Source: Betaproteobacteria bacterium (GTDB lineage: Bacteria; Pseudomonadota; Gammaproteobacteria; Burkholderiales; Thiobacillaceae). From it: DNA of 64,000 bases. This document shows, piece by piece, positions 27,488 through 37,069 of the stretch; within the stretch, counting starts at the first letter, position 1; every line of letters starts with the position of its first letter. A program made the translations under genes and the position numbers. The notes below the pieces were generated by a model that worked only from the letters and a program-made list of their open reading frames with translations, ran no database searches and was not told the DNA's origin. The DNA is taken from contig JACRNB010000012.1 of NCBI GenBank assembly GCA_016219425.1, positions 186,001 through 250,000 on the forward strand. Reading direction: 5' to 3'.

Positions 27488-28351
27488 ATGGGTTCCGCCT
27501 GGATGCTGGTCGGCGGTCTGTGCTTCGCGCTCATGAGCGCGGTGGTGCAGGTGGCGGGGCAGTGGTTTTCGGGGGTGGAGCTGGTGTTCTACCGTTCCCT
27601 GGTCGGTTTCGTCGCCATTGCAGCACCCATGTTCTGGCGGCACGGCGGCGCTGCGGCAGGGCATTTGCGGGGCGATCATCTGGCCTCGCACCTGCGCCGC
27701 GGTCTGGTGGGTTTCCTCGCCCTGTCCACCTTCTTCTACGCCCTGATCCATCTGCCCATGTCGGTGGCGGTGACCCTGAATTACGCCTCGCCCCTGTACC
27801 TGGCGCTGCTCATGCCCTGGCAACTGGGCGAGCGGCCCTCGCCCGCGCAATACGCCGCCGTGGCCGTGGGTTTTGCCGGCGTGGCCTTGCTGCTGCGGCC
27901 CTGGGAGACGGCGCCGGGCGATCTGTTTGCCGGTCTGGCCGGACTGTTTTCCGGGGTGATGGCGGCCATTGCCTATGTGCATGTGCGCCGGCTCGGGCGT
28001 CTGCATGAGCCCGAGTGGCGCACGGTGTTCTGGTTTGCGGTGGTGGGGACGCTGGGGGGCGCGGCGGTGACCTCCGTCACCGGCTGGCACGCGCTGCATG
28101 CGGAGAACCTGCCCTGGCTGCTGTTGTTGGGTGCGCTGGCGACCCTGGGGCAGCTCGCCATGACGCGCGCCTACCGCACCGGACAGACCGCCGTGGTGGC
28201 GAGTTTCGCCTTCAGCACCGTCCTGTTTTCCAGCATTCTTGACGTGCTACTCTGGGGTCGAACCCTGCCGATTCTTGCCTGGTGCGGCGTCGCGGTCACG
28301 GTGGCGTCGGGCATCTGGGCGGTGCGGCTCAACAACGGAGACAAGGCATGA
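27488..28351 (+). CDS. EamA-family (DMT superfamily) transporter
   Basis: A 287-residue inner-membrane protein with about ten hydrophobic helices in two EamA repeats (MLVGGLCFALMSAVVQVAGQ at the start, LATLGQLAMTRAYRTGQTA in the second half). DMT transporters of this type export metabolites or amino acids; substrate is unknown. The ATG at 27488 follows directly after the family B repeat; an upstream in-frame ATG would lie in repeat sequence. Its stop overlaps the next start (ATGA). Confidence 0.9.
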   Translation: MGSAWMLVGGLCFALMSAVVQVAGQWFSGVELVFYRSLVGFVAIAAPMFWRHGGAAAGHLRGDHLASHLRRGLVGFLALSTFFYALIHLPMSVAVTLNYASPLYLALLMPWQLGERPSPAQYAAVAVGFAGVALLLRPWETAPGDLFAGLAGLFSGVMAAIAYVHVRRLGRLHEPEWRTVFWFAVVGTLGGAAVTSVTGWHALHAENLPWLLLLGALATLGQLAMTRAYRTGQTAVVASFAFSTVLFSSILDVLLWGRTLPILAWCGVAVTVASGIWAVRLNNGDKA

Positions 28352-28695
28352 TTTCCATCGCAACCCAGGGCAACCTGATTTCGGCGTCGGTGATGGGGGA
28401 GTTCACCCTGGCCGATTACAAGGAATTCGAGCAGCACATGACGTTTGGCCTTCAGTTCCAGGGCGGCGTGAATCTGGTTCTCGATCTGCGCGACATGGTG
28501 CGCTACACCCTCGACGTGGCGTGGGAGGAGGTCCGCTTCTCGCGCGAGCATCGCTACGACTTCCGCAAGATCGCGGTGGTGACCACGGACGAGTGGATGG
28601 TGTGGCTGGCCTGGCTGAACCGCCTGTTCGTGGATGCCGAGGTGCAGGTGTTCGATGATCCCGGCATCGCCCTGGAGTGGGTCAACCAGGCCTGA
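28348..28695 (+). CDS. STAS / SpoIIAA-like small protein
   Basis: A 115-residue protein resembling the SpoIIAA-like family (MISIATQGNLISASVMGEFTL, LVLDLRDMVRYTLDVAWEEV, IAVVTTDEWMVWLAWL, DDPGIALEWV). The fold is related to STAS domains, often membrane-associated lipid or partner binding modules. It is coupled to the EamA gene by a 4-bp overlap and is followed 2 bases later by the haem-sensor GGDEF/EAL gene, so the three may form one unit. Function unknown. Confidence 0.85.
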   Translation: MISIATQGNLISASVMGEFTLADYKEFEQHMTFGLQFQGGVNLVLDLRDMVRYTLDVAWEEVRFSREHRYDFRKIAVVTTDEWMVWLAWLNRLFVDAEVQVFDDPGIALEWVNQA

Positions 28696-28697
28696 GC

Positions 28698-31109
28698 ATG
28701 GAATTCACCTACAGCCCCAGGACAGCCCGGATCACCGCTGTGGTCTGGACTCTGGCGGTAGGCGGTTCGCTGGCCTGGAACATGCACCACGAGAGCGAGC
28801 AGGTGATGGCCATGGCCTACGCCGAGGCGCGCGCCAATTACAACAAGGACATCACTTTTCGCCGCTGGAGCAACAGCCACGGCGGGGTGTATGTGCCGAT
28901 CACCGCGACCCAGCAGTCGGTGCCGTGGCTGGCGCATGTGCCGGGGCGGGACGTGAAGACCGCGGACGGACGCGACCTCACCCTGCTCAACCCCGCCTCG
29001 ATGCTGCGCCAGATGATGGATCGCTATGCGATCGAGTATGGCGTCCTGGGGCGCATCACCGGCCTGAAACAGCTCAACCCCGGCAACGCGCCGGATGCCT
29101 GGGAGCGCGCGCAACTGGAGGCCTTCACCCGCGGCGAGCGGCAGGAGGCCTGGGCCATCGCCGACCTCGGCGGCAAGCCGCATCTGCGCTATCTGCACGC
29201 CATGTATATGGAGCCGGGCTGCGACAAGTGCCACGCCATCCTCGGTTACAAGACCGGCGACATGCGCGGCGCCACCGGGGTGAACCTGCCCCTGGCCGCC
29301 TATCTGGCCCAGGAGGCCGAGGTGCGGGCCTTGCTGGGGCTGACTCACGGCGGCATCTGGTTGCTGGGGATGTTCGGCATCGGCTGGTCGGCGCATCAGC
29401 AGTCCCGGCGCGGGGTCGAGCGCCAGGCCTTTCTGAACCTGCTGCGCACGGAGAAGGAGAGGGCGGAGGTGACCCTGGCCTCGATCGGCGATGCCGTGGT
29501 GACGACCGATGCCGAAGGCCGCATCGAGTTCATGAACCCCGTGGCCGAGCGCCTGACCGGCTGGACCACATTGGAGGCGCACGGGCTGCCGGTGGAGACG
29601 GTGGTGGTGATGGTGAACGAGGAGACGCGCGCGCCCGCGCCGAACCCGGTGCATCGTTGCCGTCTGCATGGCGAGATCGTCGGGCTGGCGAATCACACTG
29701 CCCTGATCTCGCGCAATGGTTCGGAGATCTCCATCGAGGATTCCGCTGCGCCCATCCATGACCCGGAGGGCAATGTGGCGGGCGTGGTGATGGTGTTCCA
29801 CGACGTCAGCGAGGCGCGCGGCATGGCGCGGCAGATGACCTGGCAAGTGACGCACGACGGCCTTACCGGGCTGACCTCGCGCGGCGAGTTCGAGCGGCGC
29901 CTGAGCCTGCTGGTGGAGGACGCGCACCTGTACGGCAGCCAGCATGTCCTGATCTACCTGGATCTGGACAACTTCAAGGTGGTGAACGACACCTGCGGCC
30001 ATCTGGCCGGGGATGAGCTGCTGCGGCAACTGGCGTTTCTGCTGTCTGAACAGATGCGCAAGAACGACACCCTGGCGCGCCTGGGCGGCGACGAGTTCGG
30101 CGTGCTGCTGGAGCAGTGCCCCTTGCCCAAGGCGCAGGCCATCGCCGAGAAGTTGCGCCATACCGTGAGCCAGTTCCGCTTCGCCTGGAACGGGCGCAGC
30201 TTCGAGGTGGGGGCGTCGTTCGGCCTGGCGGTGGTGGGGCAGGAGACCGCGTCGCCCGCCGAGGCCATGTCGGCGGCGGATGTGGCCTGCTATGCCGCCA
30301 AGGATGGCGGACGCAACCGGGTGCACGTCTATTCCCTGAGCGACAACGAGAGCGCCGCGCGCCACCGCGAGATGCATCTGGTGGCCGACATCCGCGAGGC
30401 GATCACCGCCGGGCATTTTGTGCTGCATGCGCAGGAGGTGCTGATGCTGCGCGCCTATGGAGCGCGCCGCTTCGAGGTGCTGGTGCGCATGCTCGACCGG
30501 CATGACGGCCAGACCCTGCTCCCCGGCGGGTTCATCCCGGTGGCCGAGCGCTACGGGCTGATGCCCGAGATCGACCGCTGGGTGGTGGAGCGCAGCGTGC
30601 GCTGGCTGGGCGTGTCGGGCGCTCCGGATGTGCAGATTTCGATCAACCTTTCCGCCCTGAGCTTCCGCGACGACCGCATCGTTGACGCCTTGCGCGCGGC
30701 GTTGCAGGAGAGCGGCGTGGCGCCGGGGCGTCTCACCTTCGAGGTGACCGAGACCGCTGCCATGGCGCACCTCGCCGAGAGCGTGCGCATCATCCGCGAG
30801 CTGCGCGAAATGGGCTGCCGCATCGCCCTGGACGACTTCGGCAGCGGCATGTCGTCCTTCGCCTATCTGAAGAACCTGCCGGTGGACGAGCTCAAGATCG
30901 ACGGCGCGTTCGTGCGCGACATGCTGAACGACCCCGCCGACCGCGCCTTTGTCGTGGCGATCAATCAGGTGGCGCACTCGCTGGGCAAGGAGACCGTGGC
31001 GGAATTCGCCGAGACCCAGGCTCTGGTGGACGCCCTGCGCGCGATTGGCGTGGACGCCGTGCAGGGCTACGCCATCGCCAGACCGAGGCCGCTGTCGGAG
31101 ATCCTGTAG
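28698..31109 (+). CDS. c-type haem sensor (DUF3365) with PAS, GGDEF and EAL domains
   Basis: An 803-residue c-di-GMP protein. An N-terminal helix (ITAVVWTLAVGGSLAWNM) precedes a periplasmic DUF3365 domain (about 35-205) with the haem c motif CDKCH in MEPGCDKCHAILG. A second helix (about 218-235) is followed by PAS (about 258-385, IEFMNPVAERLTGW), GGDEF (LARLGGDEFGVLLEQ, intact) and EAL (EVLVR, DDFGSGMSSFAYLKNL, VDELKIDG). GGDEF is expected to make c-di-GMP and EAL to degrade it; EAL signatures look mostly conserved. The haem domain suggests redox or gas sensing. The start at 28698 gives a clean N-terminus. Confidence 0.9.
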   Translation: MEFTYSPRTARITAVVWTLAVGGSLAWNMHHESEQVMAMAYAEARANYNKDITFRRWSNSHGGVYVPITATQQSVPWLAHVPGRDVKTADGRDLTLLNPASMLRQMMDRYAIEYGVLGRITGLKQLNPGNAPDAWERAQLEAFTRGERQEAWAIADLGGKPHLRYLHAMYMEPGCDKCHAILGYKTGDMRGATGVNLPLAAYLAQEAEVRALLGLTHGGIWLLGMFGIGWSAHQQSRRGVERQAFLNLLRTEKERAEVTLASIGDAVVTTDAEGRIEFMNPVAERLTGWTTLEAHGLPVETVVVMVNEETRAPAPNPVHRCRLHGEIVGLANHTALISRNGSEISIEDSAAPIHDPEGNVAGVVMVFHDVSEARGMARQMTWQVTHDGLTGLTSRGEFERRLSLLVEDAHLYGSQHVLIYLDLDNFKVVNDTCGHLAGDELLRQLAFLLSEQMRKNDTLARLGGDEFGVLLEQCPLPKAQAIAEKLRHTVSQFRFAWNGRSFEVGASFGLAVVGQETASPAEAMSAADVACYAAKDGGRNRVHVYSLSDNESAARHREMHLVADIREAITAGHFVLHAQEVLMLRAYGARRFEVLVRMLDRHDGQTLLPGGFIPVAERYGLMPEIDRWVVERSVRWLGVSGAPDVQISINLSALSFRDDRIVDALRAALQESGVAPGRLTFEVTETAAMAHLAESVRIIRELREMGCRIALDDFGSGMSSFAYLKNLPVDELKIDGAFVRDMLNDPADRAFVVAINQVAHSLGKETVAEFAETQALVDALRAIGVDAVQGYAIARPRPLSEIL

Positions 31110-31121
31110 GTAGCGCGGGGG

Positions 31122-31544
31122 TTACGCGCCGGCTTCGATGATCTCGAAGTCGTGTGTGATGGCGGCGGTCTTGCCCAGCATGATGCTGGCCGAGCAGTAC
31201 TTTTCCGCCGAGAGCTTGATCGCGCGTTCGACCGTTTCGGGCTTGAGGCCGCGCCCGGTGACGGTGAAGTGCATGTGGATACGGGTGAATACCTTGGGGT
31301 TTTCCTCCGCGCGTTCGGAGGAGATGTCCACCTCGCACCCGGTCACGTCCTGACGGCTCTTTTGCAAGATCATGACCACGTCCACCGAGGTGCAGCCGCC
31401 GGCGCCCATGAGCAGCAGTTCCATCGGACGCGGCCCCATGTTGCGCCCGCCGATCTCCGGCGAGCCGTCCATGATCATGGCGTGGCCGCTGCCCGATTCG
31501 GCCATGAAACAAATGTTTTCGACCCATTTGACGCGGGATTTCAT
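31122..31544 (-). CDS. OsmC family peroxiredoxin-like protein
   Basis: A 140-residue OsmC/Ohr-family protein (YhfA-like subgroup). The two conserved cysteines are Cys51 (GAGGCTSVD) and Cys117 (EKYCSASIML), the thiols that reduce organic hydroperoxides in Ohr/OsmC. It lies 4 bases downstream of the DUF218 gene stop, with the same direction, so the two may be cotranscribed. Confidence 0.92.
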   Translation of the reverse strand: MKSRVKWVENICFMAESGSGHAMIMDGSPEIGGRNMGPRPMELLLMGAGGCTSVDVVMILQKSRQDVTGCEVDISSERAEENPKVFTRIHMHFTVTGRGLKPETVERAIKLSAEKYCSASIMLGKTAAITHDFEIIEAGA

Positions 31545-31548
31545 AGGG

Positions 31549-32310
31549 TTACTCCATCAGGTTGCGGATGCGGTACCAGAGCAGGCCGATCCATTCGTGG
31601 GTGGCGAAGGCGCTGTCCTGAAGCGCCCCCGCATTGGGTATGAAATGCAGGGGGGTGAGGTCGCCACGCGGCATGTAGTTGATGCCGGCGGGGATCACCC
31701 GGAGGCCCTGGCGCTCGAACTGCGGAATGGCGCGCGCCAGGTGCCAGGCGTGGCTGACCAGATAGATGCGAGTGATTCCGTCCTGGCGAAGCATCCGCGC
31801 GGACAGGCTGGCGTTTTCGAAGGTGTTGTCGGCGGCGGCCTCCACCCAGCGCGCCGGCGTCCTGAATTCATCCGCCAGAACCTGCGCCATGATGCCGGCT
31901 TCAGTGGTCGTGCCACCGGTGGGTTTGCCTCCCGTTACCAGAATCGGTTTGTTCAACCTGCGTGAGAGATAGGCGCCATAACGGAGTCTTTCCAGGGTGG
32001 CCCCGCTGGGGGTGTCGCCTCCGTACTCCAGATCGTCCTTGTTGCGTCCGCCGCCCAGAATGACGATGGCGTCGGCCTCATGAGCGGCAGCAGGCTTGAA
32101 CGGCGGGTACAAGGATTCCTGGTAGCGTTTCGCCACTACCGGCATGGACAGAATCCACAGGCCGGCCAGTGAAAGGGCGATCAGCGTTTTGCCCGGCCTG
32201 GGGCGTTTGCGCAGCAGCAGATAAAAACCGATGCCCCCGATGATTAGCAGATTCAAAGGGGGTAACAGAAAAGCGGCGATGGTGTTGGTGAGGAGCCAGG
32301 ACCAGGACAT
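31549..32310 (-). CDS. YdcF/ElyC-like DUF218 membrane protein
   Basis: A 253-residue protein with two N-terminal hydrophobic helices (NTIAAFLLPPLNLLIIGGIGFYLLL, LIALSLAGLWILSMPVVA) and a DUF218 domain facing the periplasm (ADAIVILGGGRNKD, ILVTGGKP, TFENASLSARML, IYLVSHAWHLARA). It resembles ElyC, which affects envelope biogenesis in E. coli. Function here is inference from the family. It is divergent from rplM. Confidence 0.88.
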   Translation of the reverse strand: MSWSWLLTNTIAAFLLPPLNLLIIGGIGFYLLLRKRPRPGKTLIALSLAGLWILSMPVVAKRYQESLYPPFKPAAAHEADAIVILGGGRNKDDLEYGGDTPSGATLERLRYGAYLSRRLNKPILVTGGKPTGGTTTEAGIMAQVLADEFRTPARWVEAAADNTFENASLSARMLRQDGITRIYLVSHAWHLARAIPQFERQGLRVIPAGINYMPRGDLTPLHFIPNAGALQDSAFATHEWIGLLWYRIRNLME

Positions 32311-32353
32311 GGGGAGGCATTATCCCCGTGGACCAAAAACATAGGAAGTTAGT

Positions 32354-32383
32354 TTGACAGTGGGTATATCTGGCCAATAAAAT
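32354..32383 (+). promoter_or_regulatory. Sigma-70 promoter of rplM-rpsI
   Basis: TTGACA (32354-32359) and TAAAAT (32378-32383) with an 18-base spacer, 38 bases before the rplM start. Confidence 0.8.
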
Positions 32384-32420
32384 GCGCGGCTTTCCGCAGT
32401 CCCCCTTTCCGGATAGAGAC

Positions 32421-32849
32421 ATGAAGACGTTTTCTGCTAAACCCCATGAGGTCCAGCATGACTGGTTCCTGGTGGACGGCGCCGACAAGGTGCTGGGCCG
32501 ACTGGCCTCCGAGATCGCCCGCCGCCTGCGTGGCAAGCACAAGGCCATCTACACCCCCCACGTCGATACCGGCGATTTCATCGTCGTGGTGAACGCCGAG
32601 AAGATTCGCGTCACCGGCAACAAGGGGCTGGATAAGAAGTATTACCGCCACTCGACCTACCCGGGCGGCATCTCTGAAACCAACTTCGACAAGATGCAGG
32701 ACCGCTTCCCCGGTCGCGCCCTGGAAAAGGCCGTCAAGGGCATGTTGCCCAAGGGCCCCCTGGGTTACGCCATGATCAAGAAGCTCAAGGTCTACGCCGG
32801 CGGTGCGCATCCCCACGCCGCGCAGCAGCCCAAGACCCTGGAAATCTAA
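32421..32849 (+). CDS. rplM: 50S ribosomal protein L13
   Basis: A 142-residue L13, full length. Signatures: [58 protein letters not shown]. The ATG at 32421 follows a purine-rich stretch. It forms the usual two-gene operon with rpsI (9-base gap). Confidence 0.98.
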   Translation: MKTFSAKPHEVQHDWFLVDGADKVLGRLASEIARRLRGKHKAIYTPHVDTGDFIVVVNAEKIRVTGNKGLDKKYYRHSTYPGGISETNFDKMQDRFPGRALEKAVKGMLPKGPLGYAMIKKLKVYAGGAHPHAAQQPKTLEI

Positions 32850-32858
32850 GGAAACCCC

Positions 32859-33251
32859 ATGATCGGCAACTACTACTACGGTACGGGCCGCCGCAAGAGC
32901 TCTGTGGCGCGTGTGTTCATGAAGTCCGGCAGCGGCAACATTATCGTCAACGGCAAGCCGGTGGACGAGTACTTCGCCCGCGAAACCGGTCGCATGATCG
33001 TGCGTCAGCCCCTGAATCTGACCGACAAGGTCGGCAGCGTGGACATCATGGTGAACGTCTCCGGCGGCGGTGAATCCGGCCAGGCCGGCGCCGTGCGCCA
33101 TGGCATCACCCGCGCCCTGATCGAGTTCGATGCGGGCCTCAAGGGCGCGCTGAAGAAGGCCGGTCTGGTCACCCGCGATGCGCGTGAGGTGGAGCGTAAG
33201 AAGGTCGGTCTGCACAAGGCCCGCCGTCGCAAGCAGTTCTCCAAGCGCTAA
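32859..33251 (+). CDS. rpsI: 30S ribosomal protein S9
   Basis: A 130-residue S9, full length: [37 protein letters not shown] and the basic C-terminal tail [17 protein letters not shown] that reaches the tRNA in the P site. It follows rplM and ends in a terminator. Confidence 0.98.
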   Translation: MIGNYYYGTGRRKSSVARVFMKSGSGNIIVNGKPVDEYFARETGRMIVRQPLNLTDKVGSVDIMVNVSGGGESGQAGAVRHGITRALIEFDAGLKGALKKAGLVTRDAREVERKKVGLHKARRRKQFSKR

Positions 33252-33270
33252 TCCATGGTTTGAGCTGGAG

Positions 33271-33300
33271 AAAAGCCGCCGACGGGCGGCTTTTCTTTTT
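33271..33300 (+). terminator. Terminator of rplM-rpsI
   Basis: Stem AAAAGCCGCC/GGGCGGCTTTT with a short loop, then a T-rich run, 20 bases after the rpsI stop. Confidence 0.92.
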
Positions 33301-33316
33301 CCGAAGGAGCATTCAC

Positions 33317-34345
33317 ATGATCAAGGCAGGCATCGTCGGCGGAACCGGCTACACGGGCGTGGAATTGCTGCGCCTTCTGGCCCAGCACCCGGAGGTGGAA
33401 CTGACCGCCATCACCTCGCGCAAGGAGGCCGGGATGCCGGTCGCGGACATGTTCCCCAGCCTGCGCGGGCGCGTTTCCCTGACCTTTTCCTCCCCCGAGG
33501 ACGCCGCGCTCAAGGCGTGCGATGTGGTGTTCTTCGCCACCCCCAACGGCGTGGCCATGCAGCAGACGCGCGAACTGCTCGATGCCGGGGTGAAGGTGAT
33601 CGACCTGGCCGCCGACTTCCGCATCCAGGACATTGCCGAGTGGTCCAAGTGGTATGGCATGGAACATGCCTGCCCGGACCTGGTGGCGGAGGCGGTGTAC
33701 GGACTGCCGGAGATCAACCGGGAGCGGATCAGGGGCGCACGCCTGATCGCCAATCCGGGGTGCTACCCCACCGCCGTGCAGCTTGGTTTTCTGCCGCTGG
33801 TCGAGGCGGGCGTGATCGACACCTCCTGGATGGTGGCGGACTGCAAGTCCGGCGTGTCTGGCGCAGGGCGCAAGGCGGAGGTGTCCACCCTGTTCGCCGA
33901 GGCGTCCGACACCTTCAAGGCCTATGCCGTGCCGGGTCACCGTCACTGGCCGGAGATCCGCCAGGGGCTGGCGCGCATGGCGGATGCAGAAGTGGGCCTG
34001 ACCTTCGTGCCGCATTTGACTCCGTTGATCCGCGGTATCCACGCCACCCTGTACGCCCGTCTGACCAAGGACGTGGATTTGCAGGCGCTGTTCGAGGCGC
34101 GCTATCAGGGCGAGTACTTCGTTGATGTGCTGCCGGCGAAATCGCACCCGGAGACCCGTTCCGTGCGCGCCTCCAACCATTGCCGCATCGCCGTTCATCG
34201 TCCCCAGGGGGGCGACACCGTGGTGGTGCTGTCGGTGATCGACAATCTGGTCAAGGGCGCTGCCGGGCAGGCGGTGCAGAACATGAACCTGCTGTTCGGG
34301 CTGACGGAAAACCTGGGCCTGACGCAGATCCCCATATCGCCTTGA
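33317..34345 (+). CDS. argC: N-acetyl-gamma-glutamyl-phosphate reductase
   Basis: A 342-residue protein catalysing the NADPH-dependent third step of arginine synthesis. The NADP-binding [17 protein letters not shown], the catalytic Cys in [13 protein letters not shown] and the [13 protein letters not shown] segment are seen, with the active-site His region [17 protein letters not shown] precedes the ATG at 33317. Location after the ribosomal operon is common in betaproteobacteria. Confidence 0.96.
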   Translation: MIKAGIVGGTGYTGVELLRLLAQHPEVELTAITSRKEAGMPVADMFPSLRGRVSLTFSSPEDAALKACDVVFFATPNGVAMQQTRELLDAGVKVIDLAADFRIQDIAEWSKWYGMEHACPDLVAEAVYGLPEINRERIRGARLIANPGCYPTAVQLGFLPLVEAGVIDTSWMVADCKSGVSGAGRKAEVSTLFAEASDTFKAYAVPGHRHWPEIRQGLARMADAEVGLTFVPHLTPLIRGIHATLYARLTKDVDLQALFEARYQGEYFVDVLPAKSHPETRSVRASNHCRIAVHRPQGGDTVVVLSVIDNLVKGAAGQAVQNMNLLFGLTENLGLTQIPISP

Positions 34346-34437
34346 TTTGTTGAAAACTGTCCCCACTTCTTGCGTGGTTGACGCTTGCCAGCGGGCGCGC
34401 CACACTGCCCCGACACCGATTTGAAAGGATGCAATCC

Positions 34438-34785
34438 ATGAACGCCGCCACCGATATGACTCCCCTGAACTTCACCGACAGCGCCGCCAGCAAGGTCAAG
34501 GCCCTGATCGACGAGGAAGGCAACACCGAACTGAAGCTGCGCGTGTTCGTCACCGGCGGCGGCTGTTCCGGTTTCCAGTACGGCTTCACCTTCGACGAGG
34601 TGCAGAACGAGGATGACATGGTGATGCAGAAGAACGGCGTCACTCTGCTGATCGACCCCATGAGCATGCAGTACATGATGGGCGCGGAGATTGATTACTC
34701 CGAAGGTCTGGAAGGCGCCCAGTTCGTGATCAAGAACCCTAATGCCGTCTCCACCTGCGGTTGCGGTTCTTCCTTCTCGGCCTGA
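34438..34785 (+). CDS. erpA: Iron-sulfur cluster insertion protein ErpA
   Basis: A 115-residue A-type carrier that delivers Fe-S clusters to target proteins. The three conserved cysteines are Cys43 ([11 protein letters not shown]), Cys107 and Cys109 (TCGCGSSF). The ATG at 34438 is preceded by AAAGGA at proper spacing; an ATG nine bases upstream is less likely. It is followed by a terminator hairpin. Confidence 0.94.
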   Translation: MNAATDMTPLNFTDSAASKVKALIDEEGNTELKLRVFVTGGGCSGFQYGFTFDEVQNEDDMVMQKNGVTLLIDPMSMQYMMGAEIDYSEGLEGAQFVIKNPNAVSTCGCGSSFSA

Positions 34786-34804
34786 TCGAAACCGAGATTC
34801 CTGT

Positions 34805-34830
34805 AAAGGCGGCGCGAGCCGCCTTTGTTA
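34805..34830 (+). terminator. Terminator after erpA
   Basis: Stem AAAGGCGGC/GCCGCCTTT with a GCGA loop, followed by a short T-rich tail, just before yacG. Confidence 0.8.
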
Positions 34831-34843
34831 TTTCCGGATCATC

Positions 34844-35023
34844 ATGAGCATCCCCGTCGTTACCTGTCCTACCTGCGGAAACCCTGTGGAATGGCGTCCG
34901 GAGAATACATGGCGCCCCTTTTGCAGCGAGCGTTGCAAGATGATCGACCTGGGGGCCTGGGCCAATGAGGAATACAAGGCGCCGGTGCAGGAGCAGGATT
35001 CCTTCACCGATCTGGATGGATGA
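34844..35023 (+). CDS. yacG: DNA gyrase inhibitor YacG (zinc-binding)
   Basis: A 59-residue YacG. The zinc site is Cys8, Cys11, Cys27 and Cys31 ([23 protein letters not shown]). In E. coli YacG inhibits gyrase by binding GyrB. The C-terminal tail is acidic. It lies between erpA and the TRAP permease genes. Confidence 0.93.
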   Translation: MSIPVVTCPTCGNPVEWRPENTWRPFCSERCKMIDLGAWANEEYKAPVQEQDSFTDLDG

Positions 35024-35050
35024 CGCGCCGAAGTGTGAGAGGGGGAGGGG

Positions 35051-35590
35051 ATGAAATCGCTGCTTGCGCTGTCCCGGGGCATAGACGCTCTGAATGAATC
35101 GGTAGGCCGGGGTGTGATCTGGCTGGTGCTGGCGGCTTCCCTCATCTCTGCCGGCAACGCCCTGGCGCGCTACGGCTTCAACCAGAGTTCAAACGCCTGG
35201 CTGGAGATCCAGTGGTATCTCTTCAGCCTGATTTTTCTGTTGGGGGCGGGCTACACCCTCAAGCACAACGGCCATGTCCGCATTGATGTGCTCTATGTCC
35301 GCCTGAGTGATCGTGGCAGGGCCTGGATTGACCTGATCGGCGGCGTTTTCTTTCTGCTGCCGATGAGCGCCCTGATCGTCTGGATGGGCTGGAAGTTCTT
35401 CCTGTCTTCGTATGTCGTGGGGGAAACCTCTCCCGATGCCGGCGGCCTGCTGCGCTGGCCCATCAAGCTTGCCATGCCCCTCGGGTTTCTCCTGCTCTGG
35501 CTTCAGGGCGTGTCCGAAAGTATCAAGCGCGCGGCGTTCCTGGTCGGTCGCATGGACTTTGTGCAGGAAGCTCCCGAGGAGACCGTGTGA
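35051..35590 (+). CDS. dctQ: TRAP transporter small permease (DctQ)
   Basis: A 179-residue inner-membrane protein with four hydrophobic helices, the usual DctQ topology (IWLVLAASLISAGNALARYGF, WLEIQWYLFSLIFLLGAGYTLKHNGHVRIDVL). It works with DctM and a periplasmic binding protein in sodium-driven uptake of carboxylate-type solutes. GGGGAGGGG precedes the start. Its stop overlaps the DctM start (TGATG). Confidence 0.93.
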   Translation: MKSLLALSRGIDALNESVGRGVIWLVLAASLISAGNALARYGFNQSSNAWLEIQWYLFSLIFLLGAGYTLKHNGHVRIDVLYVRLSDRGRAWIDLIGGVFFLLPMSALIVWMGWKFFLSSYVVGETSPDAGGLLRWPIKLAMPLGFLLLWLQGVSESIKRAAFLVGRMDFVQEAPEETV

Positions 35591-36981
35591 TGGCGGAGTA
35601 CATGGCTCCCCTCATGTTCGCCGGTTTGGTGGCGTTTTTGCTGCTCGGTTATCCGGTGGCGTTTTCTCTTGCCGCCAATGGCCTCCTGTTCGCCGGCATC
35701 GGCATCGGCATGGGGTTGTTCGGCATCGAGCAGCTTCAGGCCTTGCCGGAGCGGGTGTTTGGCATCATGGGCAATGCCACGTTGCTGGCCATCCCGTTCT
35801 TTACCTTCATGGGGCTGATTCTTGAACGCAGCGGCATGGCGGAGGAATTGCTCGACAGCCTGGGTCAATTGTTCGGGTCCATCCGCGGCGGTCTGGCCTA
35901 TTCCGTGGTCTTCGTCGGCGCGTTGCTGGCAGCCACCACCGGGGTTGTCGCGGCCTCGGTCATGGCCATGGGCCTGATCTCGCTTCCCATCATGCTGCGT
36001 TATGGCTACGACAAGCGGCTGGCCGCAGGGGTGATCGCCGCCTCCGGCACCCTGGCCCAGATCATCCCGCCATCCCTGGTCCTGATCGTTCTCGCCGATC
36101 AGCTTTCCGTCCCCGTGGGGGACATCTATCGGGGCGCGATGACGCCGGGCCTGATGCTGGTCTCGTTGTATCTGCTGTTCGTGTTCGTGGTCAGCCTGAT
36201 CGCGCCTTCCGCTGCTCCGGCGCTGCCCATCGAGGTCCGCCCGCTGCGGGGGGCGGCCTTGTGGCGCAAGGCGTTGTGGTCGATGGCGCCGCCCCTGGCC
36301 CTGATCTTTCTGGTGTTGGGGACCATCTACCTGGGCGTGGCCACACCCACGGAAGGGGGGGCGATGGGCGCCGTGGGGGCGCTTGGACTCGCGCTTGCCA
36401 AGCGCCGCTTGAGCCTGGACCTGCTGAAACAGGCCATGGATTCCACGGCGCGGCTGACGAGCTTCGTGCTCTTCATCCTGATCGGCTCCACGGTTTTTTC
36501 CCTGGTATTCAACCTGCATGACGGCGATGTCTGGATTGAGGAACTCCTGACGGGCCTGCCCGGCGGGGCATTGGGCTTCATCATCGTGGTCAATCTGCTG
36601 GTGTTTGTGCTGGCCTTCTTTCTCGATTTTTTTGAAATCGCCTTCATCATCGTCCCCATGCTGGTTCCGGTGGCCGCGAAGCTCGGGATTGACCCGATCT
36701 GGTTTGGCGTGCTGCTGGGTATCAACATGCAGACCTCATTCATGCATCCCCCTTTCGGCTTCGCCCTGTTTTACCTTCGCAGCGTGGCCCCGAAAGAGGT
36801 TCGCACTGCTGATATTTACTGGGGGGCGGTCCCGTTTTTGTTGATCCAGATTGCCATGGTGATTACGGTCGTCGCGTTTCCCGGACTGGTCCAAACGGCA
36901 GAGAAACCCAATGAAAATGCCGCGATGGAATTGGTGATTGATGAGCCGATTCCGGAATTCTTTCAGAAGCCCGAAAAGTAA
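35590..36981 (+). CDS. dctM: TRAP transporter large permease (DctM)
   Basis: A 463-residue permease with about a dozen transmembrane helices, catalytic unit of the TRAP transporter. Family segments: LLGYPVAFSLAANGLLF, ATTGVVAASVMAMGLISLPIML, GTLAQIIPPSLVLIVLAD, TPTEGGAMGAVGAL, FLDFFEIAFIIVPMLVPV. The ATG at 35590 overlaps the DctQ stop. The matching binding protein may be the Tat-exported one at 38161-39246, on the other strand. Confidence 0.94.
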   Translation: MAEYMAPLMFAGLVAFLLLGYPVAFSLAANGLLFAGIGIGMGLFGIEQLQALPERVFGIMGNATLLAIPFFTFMGLILERSGMAEELLDSLGQLFGSIRGGLAYSVVFVGALLAATTGVVAASVMAMGLISLPIMLRYGYDKRLAAGVIAASGTLAQIIPPSLVLIVLADQLSVPVGDIYRGAMTPGLMLVSLYLLFVFVVSLIAPSAAPALPIEVRPLRGAALWRKALWSMAPPLALIFLVLGTIYLGVATPTEGGAMGAVGALGLALAKRRLSLDLLKQAMDSTARLTSFVLFILIGSTVFSLVFNLHDGDVWIEELLTGLPGGALGFIIVVNLLVFVLAFFLDFFEIAFIIVPMLVPVAAKLGIDPIWFGVLLGINMQTSFMHPPFGFALFYLRSVAPKEVRTADIYWGAVPFLLIQIAMVITVVAFPGLVQTAEKPNENAAMELVIDEPIPEFFQKPEK

Positions 36982-36984
36982 ACC

Positions 36985-37013
36985 TTGAACAAATTAATTT
37001 GGTTTTCTATCTT
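36985..37013 (+). promoter_or_regulatory. Putative promoter of the OmpA-like lipoprotein gene
   Basis: TTGAAC (36985-36990) and TATCTT (37008-37013) with a 17-base spacer in an AT-rich stretch, 56 bases before the start. Confidence 0.5.
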
Positions 37014-37069
37014 CCGACTCATGAGTTACACTGTAATCAACCACTTAACCGAATGAGTTGGGGTAAGTT

